Shown here piece after piece: positions 1 through 8,400 of a DNA stretch of 11,730 nucleotides. The stretch's first letter is position 1. Each line of letters opens with the position of its first letter. Location of the stretch: the NCBI GenBank assembly GCA_004299545.1, contig SCRB01000003.1, forward strand, positions 1 through 11,730, read 5' to 3'. The translations under genes were made by a program, and so were the position numbers. The DNA comes from Rhizobiaceae bacterium (GTDB taxonomy: Bacteria > Pseudomonadota > Alphaproteobacteria > Rhizobiales > Rhizobiaceae). A model generated the notes under the pieces. The model had not been told where the DNA came from. It searched no databases and saw only the letters and a list, made by a program, of their open reading frames with translations.

Positions 1-214
1 CTACGAATGGGCGCTGACGCCTGCGGCGCAGAGCCTCGCGGCCCCGAACGGCAGCTACCAGATCCCGTCGAACAAGGCGACGCCGGTTCCGCCGGAAGCG
101 CCGGATCTCGATAAGATCAAGCTGATCGATTACGATTTCGCGAAATACGGCTCGTCGGAAACGCGCACCGAACTGCTCAAGCGTTTCACCACCGAGGTTC
201 GCAACGGCAACTGA
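1..214 (+). CDS. ABC transporter substrate-binding protein, C-terminal end (partial)
   Basis: This is the last 70 codons of a gene that begins before the window; the reading frame starts at base 2 and ends at TGA 212-214. The visible tail includes YEWALTPAAQSLA, a lysine-containing stretch (PSNKATPVPPEAPDLDKIKLIDYDF) and a final KYGSSETRTELLKRF segment. This pattern of 'IPSN...A..P....D..KIKLIDYDFAKYGS...R..LLKRF' is what I know from the C-termini of periplasmic Fe(III)-type (FbpA/AfuA/FutA-like) binding proteins, which also include members for non-iron ligands. The protein would capture the ligand in the periplasm and deliver it to the permease encoded 172 bp downstream on the same strand. 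The metal- or ligand-binding residues lie outside the window, so the substrate cannot be read here. The family call is fairly secure; the substrate is unknown. Confidence 0.8.
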   Translation, partial: YEWALTPAAQSLAAPNGSYQIPSNKATPVPPEAPDLDKIKLIDYDFAKYGSSETRTELLKRFTTEVRNGN

Positions 215-263
215 TACGTCCATCTGCTCCACTGCGTTGCAGGGAATCGCTGTTGAAGTTCGA

Positions 264-344
264 CCCCCGCTCCGATTTGCTTCGCAAACCACCTCTCACC
301 CGTTGGACGGGGGAGAGGTGGCCGCGAAGCGGACGGAGCGGGGG
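264..344. repeat. Extended intergenic palindrome (REP/RIME-like hairpin)
   Basis: An 81-bp interrupted palindrome is centred near base 305, between the binding-protein and permease genes. Paired arms are CCCCCGCTCCG (264-274) with CGGAGCGGGGG (334-344), GCTTCGC (279-285) with GCGAAGC (324-330), CCACCTCTC (289-297) with GAGAGGTGG (313-321) and CCCGT (299-303) with ACGGG (307-311), around a TGG loop. In RNA this folds into one long, nearly continuous hairpin. There is no U-run after it, so it is not a typical intrinsic terminator. Its form matches the palindromic intergenic repeats common in rhizobia. In this position it could stabilise the upstream binding-protein mRNA, as REP elements do in malEFG-type operons (inference). 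The rest of the 215-386 gap shows nothing else that I can support. Confidence 0.75.
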
Positions 345-386
345 ATATTTCACCCTATGCGGTAGCGCTGTGCAAGCAGGTGCCGA

Positions 387-2591
387 ATGACGCGGCCTTC
401 CCCTTCCGAAAGCACTTTCCCGGCCCGCAATGTCGGCGCGTGGCTGCTCGCTGCCTGGCTCGGTTTCCTGATCCTGCCCTGGTACATCGTTGAAAGCGGT
501 TTTTTATCCTTCGGATGGCTGACGGATTTCGTCGCGCAAGGCCCGGCTGCCCTGCACGGGTTCGCCGGCGCCCCATGGCTTCTGCCGCTCTTCCTGCCAC
601 TTCTCGCCGCCACATGGCTGTCGGTGCGGCGTCATACCCGTGGGCTGGCGATTGCCGGTGGCCTGGCACTCGCCTGGATGGCGGTCGAGGGACTTGCCAT
701 CGCCCACTTCGGCTGGGGTTTCTCCTGGCTGGCAGCGCTTATGGGAACCAAAGGCCCTGTGCAGCCTGGTATGGGTTGGGGTGCGATCGTCTATGCGCTT
801 TCCATGCTCATGCTCGTCGCGGCGGACCTTGCCGGCCGCGGCTGGTGCAAGGGCGACCGTTTCGTCGTCGGATCGCTGCTTCTTGTCATCGCGACATTGG
901 TGATCTTCGTCGCCTACCCGCTTGTTTCGATCCTCTCCTCGGCGGTGAGGGACAACTCCGGCAATTTCGCGCCGGCGCTGCTGCGGCAGAAACTGTTCGA
1001 CAGCAACATATGGGGGCTCGGCTGCCTCGCCGGTGGCCGTCATTGCGGCGTGGCGTGGAACACGCTTTTCGTCGCGGTGCTGGTCGGCCTGTTCTCGACC
1101 GCTCTCGGGCTGGCGCTGGCGCTGATCGCTCTTCGAACGCGGATTCGCGCCAAATGGCTGCTGCGCGGGCTTTCGATCCTGCCCATCATCACGCCGCCCT
1201 TCGTCATCGGCCTGGCGCTGATCCTGCTTTTCGGCCGGGCGGGAATGGTGACGGAGCTCCTGTCGCATCATTTCGGCATTCCGCGCAGCCGCTGGATCTA
1301 TGGCGTCGCCGGCATCACCATGGCGCAGGTCCTGGCGTTCACGCCGATCGCCTTCCTTGTTCTGGTCGGCGTGCTCCAGGGGGTCAGCCCCAGCATGGAG
1401 GAAGCCTCGCAGACGCTGCGCGCCAGCCGCTGGCGTACCTTCCGCACCGTGACATGGCCGCTTATCCGCCCGGGATTGGCCAGCGCCTTCCTGATCTCTT
1501 TCATCGAGAGCATGGCGGATTTCGCCAATCCGCTCGTCATAGGCGGCAACTACAACGTGCTCTCGACCGACATTTTCTTTGCCGTGGTCGGCGCAGCGCA
1601 TGACCAGGGGAGGGCGGCCGTTCTCGCCATCGTTCTCCTGTTCTTCACGCTTGCTGCATTCCTGATCCAGCGGCAGTGGATCGGCAAAAGGAGCTATGTC
1701 ACCGTCGGCGGCAAGGGTGACGGCGGCGTGCCCGCGCCGCTGCCGGGAGGCCTGAGGGTGGGCGCATACGGCATCGCCGTGCCATGGCTCGTCCTGACGG
1801 TGGTGGTCTATGCCGTCATCCTGATCGGCGGCTTCGTGCATCAGATCGGCCGCGACAACACGCCGACGCTGCATTATTTCCTCACCGCCTTCTCGGTCGA
1901 GAAGGGGGTCGGCGGCTGGTTCCTCTCCGGCTCGGCCTGGCCGTCGCTGACCATGACGGTGACGCTGGCGCTGATCTCGATGCCGTTCACCGCGGCAATT
2001 GGCTTGCTGACCGCTTACCTGCTCGACCGGCAGCGTTTCGCCGGGCGCACGGCGTTCGAGTTCCTGGCGATGATGAGCTTCGCCATACCGGGCACCGTCG
2101 TCGGCATCAGCTATATCCTCGCCTTCAACGTGCCGCCGATCCAGATGACCGGGACGGGGTTGATCATCATCATCTCGTTCGTCTTCCGCAACATGCCGGT
2201 CGCGATCCGCGCCGGGCTCGCCAATCTCGGCCAGATCGACAAGAGCCTCGACGAAGCCTCCCTAACGCTCGGGGCGCGCTCCTTCGCGACGCTTCGCCGG
2301 GTCATCCTGCCCCTGATGAAGCCGGCGATCGTCACCGCGATGATCTACAGCTTCGTGCGCGCCATGACGGCGGTGAGCGCGGTGATCTTCCTGGCGACGG
2401 GACGGTTCAATCTGGCGACCGTCTATATCGTCGGTCGTGCCGACGTCGGCGAATATGGCGTGGCCATCGTCTATGCGGCGGTGATGATCGTGCTGATGAT
2501 GATTATCCTGGTCGGTATCCAGTTGCTGGTCGGCGAGCGCAGCCTCGGGCGGCGGCGCGAAGGCGCCGAAGCGATGCCGATCGGAGCTTGA
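387..2591 (+). CDS. Fused two-domain ABC importer permease (Fe(III)/FbpB-like)
   Basis: This 734-residue inner-membrane protein carries two copies of the binding-protein-dependent permease domain in one chain, as in FbpB/SfuB/AfuB. It would form the entire translocation channel. The N-terminal ~185 residues add an extra block of hydrophobic segments (about 17-36, 62-80, 87-106, 131-150, 160-183). Domain 1 (about 222-430) has its ATPase-docking EAA loop at 337-364 (MEEASQTLRAS...WPLIRPGL). Domain 2 (about 517-717) has its loop at 621-648 (LDEASLTLGAR...LPLMKPAI). The first loop has Arg where the usual EAA-loop Gly stands. Two cysteines, C213 and C220, lie in a loop just before domain 1. The ATG at 387 is preceded by a weak AGGTG ribosome site. 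The gene lies 172 bp after the binding-protein gene and 16 bp before the ATPase gene, so all three form one importer. The substrate may be ferric iron, but related systems carry other ligands. Confidence 0.88.
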   Translation: MTRPSPSESTFPARNVGAWLLAAWLGFLILPWYIVESGFLSFGWLTDFVAQGPAALHGFAGAPWLLPLFLPLLAATWLSVRRHTRGLAIAGGLALAWMAVEGLAIAHFGWGFSWLAALMGTKGPVQPGMGWGAIVYALSMLMLVAADLAGRGWCKGDRFVVGSLLLVIATLVIFVAYPLVSILSSAVRDNSGNFAPALLRQKLFDSNIWGLGCLAGGRHCGVAWNTLFVAVLVGLFSTALGLALALIALRTRIRAKWLLRGLSILPIITPPFVIGLALILLFGRAGMVTELLSHHFGIPRSRWIYGVAGITMAQVLAFTPIAFLVLVGVLQGVSPSMEEASQTLRASRWRTFRTVTWPLIRPGLASAFLISFIESMADFANPLVIGGNYNVLSTDIFFAVVGAAHDQGRAAVLAIVLLFFTLAAFLIQRQWIGKRSYVTVGGKGDGGVPAPLPGGLRVGAYGIAVPWLVLTVVVYAVILIGGFVHQIGRDNTPTLHYFLTAFSVEKGVGGWFLSGSAWPSLTMTVTLALISMPFTAAIGLLTAYLLDRQRFAGRTAFEFLAMMSFAIPGTVVGISYILAFNVPPIQMTGTGLIIIISFVFRNMPVAIRAGLANLGQIDKSLDEASLTLGARSFATLRRVILPLMKPAIVTAMIYSFVRAMTAVSAVIFLATGRFNLATVYIVGRADVGEYGVAIVYAAVMIVLMMIILVGIQLLVGERSLGRRREGAEAMPIGA

Positions 2592-2607
2592 CTATGAGGG
2601 GAATGGG

Positions 2608-3705
2608 ATGAGCGACGGTATCGCAGGCACGACCGGCAACGCGGCCCCCCAACCCGCGGTCCGCTTCGATGCCGTTGTCAAGCGCTATGGCACGGTAACG
2701 GCGGTTGACAGCGTTTCCTTCGACATTGCGCAGGGAACGCTCGTCACCCTGCTCGGCCCTTCGGGATGCGGCAAGACCACGACGCTCAGGCTGATCGCGG
2801 GGCTGGAACAGGCGACGGAGGGCCGTATTCTCATCGGCGGGAAGGACGTCACGCAGCTTTCGGCGGCCGAGCGCGACGTCTCGATGGTGTTCCAGTCCTA
2901 TGCGCTCTTTCCGCATATGAACGTGATGGAGAATGTTTCCTACGGTTTGAAGGCGATGGGACTGAAGAAGGCGGAAGTGGAGTCGCGCGCCGCGGCAAAG
3001 CTCGCCCTCGTCGGCCTTTCCGGTTATGAAAAGCGCCAGCCGAGCGAGCTTTCCGGCGGCCAGCAGCAGCGCGTCGCGGTGGCGCGCGCGATCGTTCTCG
3101 AACCGCAGGTGCTCCTGTTCGACGAGCCGCTCTCCAATCTGGACGCGAAACTGCGCCGGCGGGTTCGCGACGAGATACGCGGCCTGCAACAGGAATTGGC
3201 GCTTACCGTCGTCTACGTCACCCATGACCAGGAAGAGGCGCTCGCCGTTTCCGACAGGATCGTGGTGATGAACGCGGCGCGCGTGGCACAGGACGGCACG
3301 CCGCGGGAACTTTACAGCGCTCCGAACAGCCGTTTCGTCGCCGATTTCATGGGTGACGCCAATCTGATCGACGTGGCGGTCAGGCGGCACAATGGCCCCG
3401 TGGCCGAAGTCGAAGCCGGATCGCTGAGGCTCAGCCTGCCGCATCGCGATATTCCTGTCGGCGCTGCGGCAATTGCCGTGCGGCCGCATGCCATCATGCT
3501 CTCCACCGAGGCCGGCGCGTCTGGCGGCATCAAAGGTGTCGTCGTGAAGTCGGCCTATCTCGGCGACCATGTCGAATACACGGTGAAGACAAGCAATCCG
3601 CAAGCAGAGCTTTTCGCCACCGATGCCGGCGTCGATACGATCCTTTCGGCCGGAACGAAGGTGTTCGTCAGCTTCGATCTGGACAAGCTCGTTCTCGTTT
3701 CGTGA
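2608..3705 (+). CDS. ABC importer ATPase (FbpC/PotA-like, with C-terminal TOBE-type domain)
   Basis: This 365-residue cytoplasmic ATPase would power the importer. All nucleotide-binding motifs are intact: Walker A GPSGCGKTT at 50-58, Q-loop Gln96 in VFQSYALFPHMNV, signature LSGGQQQR at 148-155, Walker B VLLFDEP at 168-174, D-loop SNLDA at 176-180 and switch His206 in VTHDQEEAL. FPHMNVMENVSYGL is characteristic of the iron/polyamine/sugar importer ATPases (CUT1/FeT/POPT). After residue ~245 the chain carries an additional domain with VRPHAIML (291-298) and YLGDHVEYTV (317-326), which resembles a TOBE domain. That domain often senses substrate or regulatory proteins. The start ATG has a good ribosome site, GAGGGGA at 2596-2602, 5 bp away, and lies 16 bp after the permease stop. 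This shows tight co-transcription with the permease gene. The substrate is not determinable from the ATPase. Confidence 0.92.
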   Translation: MSDGIAGTTGNAAPQPAVRFDAVVKRYGTVTAVDSVSFDIAQGTLVTLLGPSGCGKTTTLRLIAGLEQATEGRILIGGKDVTQLSAAERDVSMVFQSYALFPHMNVMENVSYGLKAMGLKKAEVESRAAAKLALVGLSGYEKRQPSELSGGQQQRVAVARAIVLEPQVLLFDEPLSNLDAKLRRRVRDEIRGLQQELALTVVYVTHDQEEALAVSDRIVVMNAARVAQDGTPRELYSAPNSRFVADFMGDANLIDVAVRRHNGPVAEVEAGSLRLSLPHRDIPVGAAAIAVRPHAIMLSTEAGASGGIKGVVVKSAYLGDHVEYTVKTSNPQAELFATDAGVDTILSAGTKVFVSFDLDKLVLVS

Positions 3706-3780
3706 ACGGTCTCGTCTGTAGTTGTCGGTATTTTTCGTATTCTCTTCTCCGAAAACCGCCTTACACTTCCTCGCGCATTT

Positions 3781-3787
3781 GGGAGGT
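3781..3787 (+). promoter_or_regulatory. Ribosome binding site deciding the ligase start
   Basis: GGGAGGT ends 7 bp before ATG 3795. The same reading frame is open back to a GTG at 3702 that overlaps the ATPase stop codon. That earlier start has no ribosome site, and it would add a 31-residue Cys-rich leader (MNGLVCSCRYF...) unlike normal ligase N-termini. I therefore place the start at 3795. Confidence 0.75.
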
Positions 3788-3794
3788 TCAGCTG

Positions 3795-5405
3795 ATGGAA
3801 TGGGGCGTTGCCGAAGGATACGAGTCCCGCCGCGAGCGGCATTACGGCGACCGTATCATCTCCTGTTTCGCCAAGCGGCCGGCATCGCTGCCGGCCATGC
3901 TGTCTGCGGCCTGCGCCGCCGCGCCTGACGGGGAGGCGATCGTCGTCGGCGCTGTCCGCCTGACGTGGCGCGAGGTGGAGGAACAGACGTCCCGCATCGC
4001 GGCCGGCTTCGAGGCACGCGGCGTGAGGGCAGGCGACCGTGTTGCGCTTCTCCTCGGCAATCGCATCGAATTCGTCCTCGCCTTTTTCGCCACCTTTCGC
4101 ATCGGCGCGGTTATGGTGCCGCTCAGCACGCGTTACCAGACGCCGGAAATCGCCTATGCGCTGACCGATTGCGGCGCCGCGATGCTGATCTTCGAGGCGG
4201 AACTTGTCGACAGGCTGCCGCAAAGGAGCGACATGCCGCCGCTCCAGCTGATTGCCGTCGGTGGAAGTGCCGCCGCTCAGGGTGCCGAACCGTGGGATGC
4301 GCTTCTGGCGGGCGGCAAGCGTCCCGACGCCGCGCCTCGCGAGGAGGAGACCGCCGTGATCCTCTATACGTCCGGCACGACCGGCCGGCCGAAAGGCGCG
4401 ATGCTGACGCATCTCAGCCTGATCAACTCGGCGCTCGTCTATTGCCGTTGCTTCGAGCTGACGGACAGGGACCGTTCCATCGCCGCCGTCCCGCTCGCCC
4501 ATGTCACCGGGCTTGTGGCGAATATACTGGCGATGCTCGCATCGCGCGGCACGCTGATCGTCCTGCCCGAATTCAAGGCGAAGGCCTTTCTCGACCTCGC
4601 CGAAAGGGAGCGTTGCACCTACACCCTCATCGTGCCGGCCATGTACAAGCTTTGCCTGATGCAGCCCGACTTCGCCGCGCACGATCTTTCATCGTGGCGC
4701 ATCGGAGGTTTCGGGGGCGCGCCCATGCCGGAGCCGACCATTCAGGAACTGGCCGAGAAACTGCCGGGCATGAAGCCGGTCAATTGCTACGGCGCAACCG
4801 AAACCTCTTCTCCCGCGACGATCATGCTGCCCGACGAAATGCTGGCGCGGCTTGCGAGCGTCGGCCTGCCGACGCCCAATTGCGACGTACTGGTCGTCGA
4901 CGCCGACGGTGTCGAGGTGCCGCGCGGCGAAACCGGCGAGATCTGGATCGGCGGCCCCTCTGTCGTCAGCGGTTACTGGAACCGTCCCGACGCGACGGCT
5001 GATTCCTTCACCGCAGGCTACTGGCACAGCGGCGACATCGGCATGATGGATGCCGACGGTTTCGTCCATGTGCTCGACCGCAAGAAGGACATGATTTCGC
5101 GCGGGGGTCTCAAGATCTATTCCGCCGAGGTCGAGAGCGTGCTGGCAGACTGCCCGGGCGTCGTCGAGAGTGCGATCGTCGCCAAGTCCTGTCCCGTTCT
5201 TGGCGAGCGTGTACATGCCTTCGTCCGGGTCGACGCGCGGCAACCGGCGGAGGGGGAGATCGCCCGCTTCGTGGCGGCACGCCTGGCGGACTATAAGGTT
5301 CCCGAAAGTTTCACGCTTTCAACCGAGCCCTTGCCGCGCAACAGCAACGGCAAGGTCATGAAGCGGCTCCTGCGGGAACAACTTGCGGCAGCGCCTGGGG
5401 CCTGA
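3795..5405 (+). CDS. Class I adenylate-forming enzyme (acyl/aryl-CoA ligase-like, AMP-binding)
   Basis: This 536-residue cytoplasmic enzyme belongs to the ANL superfamily, which activates a carboxylic acid with ATP to an acyl-AMP and usually passes it to coenzyme A. Core motifs are complete: A3 phosphate loop YTSGTTGRPKG (191-201), PLAHVTG (233-239), A5 YGATET (332-337), A7 YWHSGD (409-414), A8 hinge DRKKDMISRGGLKIYSAEVE (428-447) and A10 NSNGK with catalytic Lys520. The length is normal for a stand-alone ligase, and there is no carrier-protein or other fused domain. The start at 3795 is set by a strong ribosome site. The gene lies 89 bp after the ABC ATPase gene with no evident terminator between, so it is probably the last gene of the importer operon. 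This suggests, but does not prove, that it acts on the imported compound or a product of it. Possible substrates are fatty, dicarboxylic or aromatic acids; I cannot choose among them. Confidence 0.9.
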   Translation: MEWGVAEGYESRRERHYGDRIISCFAKRPASLPAMLSAACAAAPDGEAIVVGAVRLTWREVEEQTSRIAAGFEARGVRAGDRVALLLGNRIEFVLAFFATFRIGAVMVPLSTRYQTPEIAYALTDCGAAMLIFEAELVDRLPQRSDMPPLQLIAVGGSAAAQGAEPWDALLAGGKRPDAAPREEETAVILYTSGTTGRPKGAMLTHLSLINSALVYCRCFELTDRDRSIAAVPLAHVTGLVANILAMLASRGTLIVLPEFKAKAFLDLAERERCTYTLIVPAMYKLCLMQPDFAAHDLSSWRIGGFGGAPMPEPTIQELAEKLPGMKPVNCYGATETSSPATIMLPDEMLARLASVGLPTPNCDVLVVDADGVEVPRGETGEIWIGGPSVVSGYWNRPDATADSFTAGYWHSGDIGMMDADGFVHVLDRKKDMISRGGLKIYSAEVESVLADCPGVVESAIVAKSCPVLGERVHAFVRVDARQPAEGEIARFVAARLADYKVPESFTLSTEPLPRNSNGKVMKRLLREQLAAAPGA

Positions 5406-5412
5406 TCTCCCG

Positions 5413-8400
5413 TCATTCCGCCGGCGCTTCGGCTCTCTCCCGCACCCTTCCGCTTTCCCGCGGCTCCGGCTTTTCCAGGACTTTCTTGGAGCCGAAGAGC
5501 TTCATCACGAAGACGAAGAAGACCGGCACGAAGGGCACCGCGATCACCGTCGCGGTGATCATGCCGCCCATGACGCCGGTGCCGATCGCGTTCTGGCTCG
5601 CCGCGCTGGCTCCGGTCGCTATCGCGAGCGGCATGACGCCGAGCGTGAAGGCAAGCGATGTCATGATGATCGGGCGGAAGCGGATGCGCGCCGCCTCGAT
5701 CGTCGCCTCGTAGACCGATTTCCCCTCCTTGTGGAGATCCTTGGCGAACTCGATGATGAGGATCGCGTTCTTCGAGGAAAGGCCGATGATGGTGATCATC
5801 CCGACCTTGAAATAGACGTCGTTCGACATATCCCTGAGCATGACCGCCAGCACGGCGCCGATGATGCCGAGCGGCACGACGAGCATGACGGAAAGCGGGA
5901 TCGACCAGCTTTCGTAGAGCGCCGAGAGCAGAAGGAAGACGAAGAGGATCGTCAGCCCCATGAGATAGGGGGTCTGCGAGCCGGACTGGATTTCCTGCAG
6001 CGACTGTCCGGTCCATTCATAGCCGAAGCCGTTCGGCAACTGGCTGGCGAGGCGCTGCATCTCGTTGATGGCCTCGCCCGAGGAATGGCCGGGAGCGGCG
6101 CTGCCGCTGATGCGCACGGCAGGGTAGCCGTTATAGGCGACGATCTGGAGCGGTCCCTTGCTCCACTCGATCCGGGCGAAGGCGGAAAGCGGCACCATGC
6201 CGCCGCTGGCGTTGCGCACGTTGAGCTTCAAGAGGTCGGCGCCCTGCATGCGCTGGTCCTTGTCAGCCTGGATGAGCACGCGCTGAAGACGGCCGCCGTT
6301 CGGGAACTGGTTGACATAGGCCGAGCCGATATTCGCCGAGATCGCGGCATTGATGTCGGCGAAGGTGACGCCGAACGTGTCGGCCTTCTCGCGGTCGATG
6401 ATAAGGTTGATCTGGGCCGAATCCGGCAAGCCCTCGATGCGCAGGCCGGTGAGCACGGGACTTTTTCCCACTGCCGCCATCAATTGCTGCGCAGCGGCCG
6501 AAAGCGCAGCGCTGCCAAGCCCGCTGCGGTCCTGCAGGCGGAAGGTGAAGCCGTTCGCGGTGCCAAGGCCCTGGATGGGCGGCGGCGACAGCGCGAAGGC
6601 CATTACGTCCTTCATCTTGAAGAATAAGGCGTTCGCCCGATTGGCAATCGCCTGTGCGGAATCCTTGGCGCTTCGTTCGGCCCAATCCTTGAAGGTGATG
6701 AAACCTAGAGCGGCATTGTCGCCGGCGCCGGAGAAGCTGTAGCCCAGGATGACGGTCCGATGTTCAACCCCGGGTTCCTTGGCGAAATGGGCCTCGATCT
6801 TCTCCACCGCTTTCTCGGTGCGGTTGCTCGAGGCTTCGGGCGGGGTCTGCATGTCGACCAGGATAAAGCCCTGGTCCTCGTTCGGCAGGAAGGCAGTCGG
6901 CAGGCGCGTGAAGGCCCAGCCGAGGCCGGCCAAAAGCGCCACGTAGATGAGCATCAGCCGGCCGGTGCGCCTGATCGCCCAGTTGACCATGGAGGTATAG
7001 CCGGTGGTCGTCTTGCCGAAGCCGCGGTTGAACCAGCCGAAGACGCCTTTCTTCTCGTCGTGATGGCCCTTGGGGATGGGCTTGAGGAAGCTGGCGCAGA
7101 GCGCCGGCGTGAGCGACAACGCCAGGAAGCCGGAAAACAGGATCGAGACAACCATGGTGAGGCTGAACTGGCGGTAGATAACGCCGACGGCGCCGGGGAA
7201 AAACGCCATGGGGATGAAGACGGCGGTAAGCACGAGCCAGATGCCGATGATGGCGCTGCTGATCTGCGACATCGCCTTGCGTGTCGCCTGGCGGGGCGGC
7301 AGGCCTTCCTCCGACATGATGCGTTCGACATTCTCGACGACGACGATGGCGTCATCGACAAGGATGCCGATGGCGAGCACCATGGCGAACATGGTGAGCA
7401 CATTGATCGAAAAACCGGCGGCATAAAGCACGGCGCCGGTGCCGAGAAGCGCGACCGGCACGACGGTCGCCGGGATGAAGGTGTAACGGATGCTCTGCAG
7501 GAAGATGAACATCACGATGAAGACGAGGATCATCGCCTCGACGAGCGTGTGCAGCACCTTCTCGATGGAGACGCGGACAAAGGGCGACGTGTCGTAGGGG
7601 ATGACATATTCCATGCCGGGCGGGAAGAACTTGGAAAGCTGGGCCATCTTGGCGCGCACGGCTTCCGAGGTGGCGAGCGCATTGCCGGTCGGCGACAATT
7701 GCACGCCGATGCCGGCGGCGGGCTCGCCGTCGATGCGCGTCGAATAGTTATAGGTGTCGGCGCCGACCTCGATGCGGGCGACATCCTTGAGCCTGACGGT
7801 TGAGCCGTCGGGATTGGCACGAAGAACGATGTTGCCAAATTCCTGCGGTGTAGAGAGTTGCCCCTTGACCAGAACGGTCGCCGAAATCTGCTGGTTGATC
7901 GGGTTCGGGCGGGAGCCGATGCGGCCCGCCGAAACCTGGGCGTTCTGCGCCCCGATCGCATTCTCGATGTCGGCGACGGTGAGGCCGAACCCCATCATCT
8001 TGTCGGGGTCCATCCAGATGCGCATGGCGCGCTGCGAGGAAAAGAGCTGTGCCTGGCCAACACCGGGAATGCGCTCGATCTCGCCGATGACGTTGCGGTT
8101 GAGATAGTCGCCAAGGGCGACGGCGCCGCGCGAGCCATCGGTCGATTTGAGGCCGATGAACATCAGGAAGCCGCTACCCGAATGCGATATCTGCACGCCC
8201 TGCTGCTGCACTTCCTGCGGCAACTGCGAGGTGACGCGGTTGATCGCGTTCTGGGTGTCGACGCTCGCCTGGTTGAGGTCGGTTCCGGGCTGGAAGGTGA
8301 CGACGATGCGCGCCAGGCCCGATGAATCCGATGTCGATTCGAAATAGAGGACGTGCTCCACCGTGTTGAGCTGCTGCTCGATCGGCTGGGTGACGCCCTC

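Noticed and set aside
504..1874. Long open frame of 456 codons on the minus strand
   Set aside because: It is antisense to the fused permease, whose family motifs are intact. The frame is rich in Arg/His/Asp/Gln with no domain I recognise, a typical shadow in GC-rich DNA.
3722..3743. Possible promoter TTGTCG / TATTCT before the ligase
   Set aside because: The spacer is only 10 bp, too short for a sigma-70 promoter; no better pair was found.
3702..3794. Earlier GTG start giving the ligase a 31-residue leader that overlaps the ATPase stop
   Set aside because: There is no ribosome site before 3702, the leader is unlike other ligases, and ATG 3795 has a strong, well-spaced GGGAGGT.
5383..6627. 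Plus-strand open frame of 414 codons opposite the pump gene
   Set aside because: Its composition (EDR/HD-rich) is that of antisense translation, it has no recognisable motif, and it lies over a complete RND pump.
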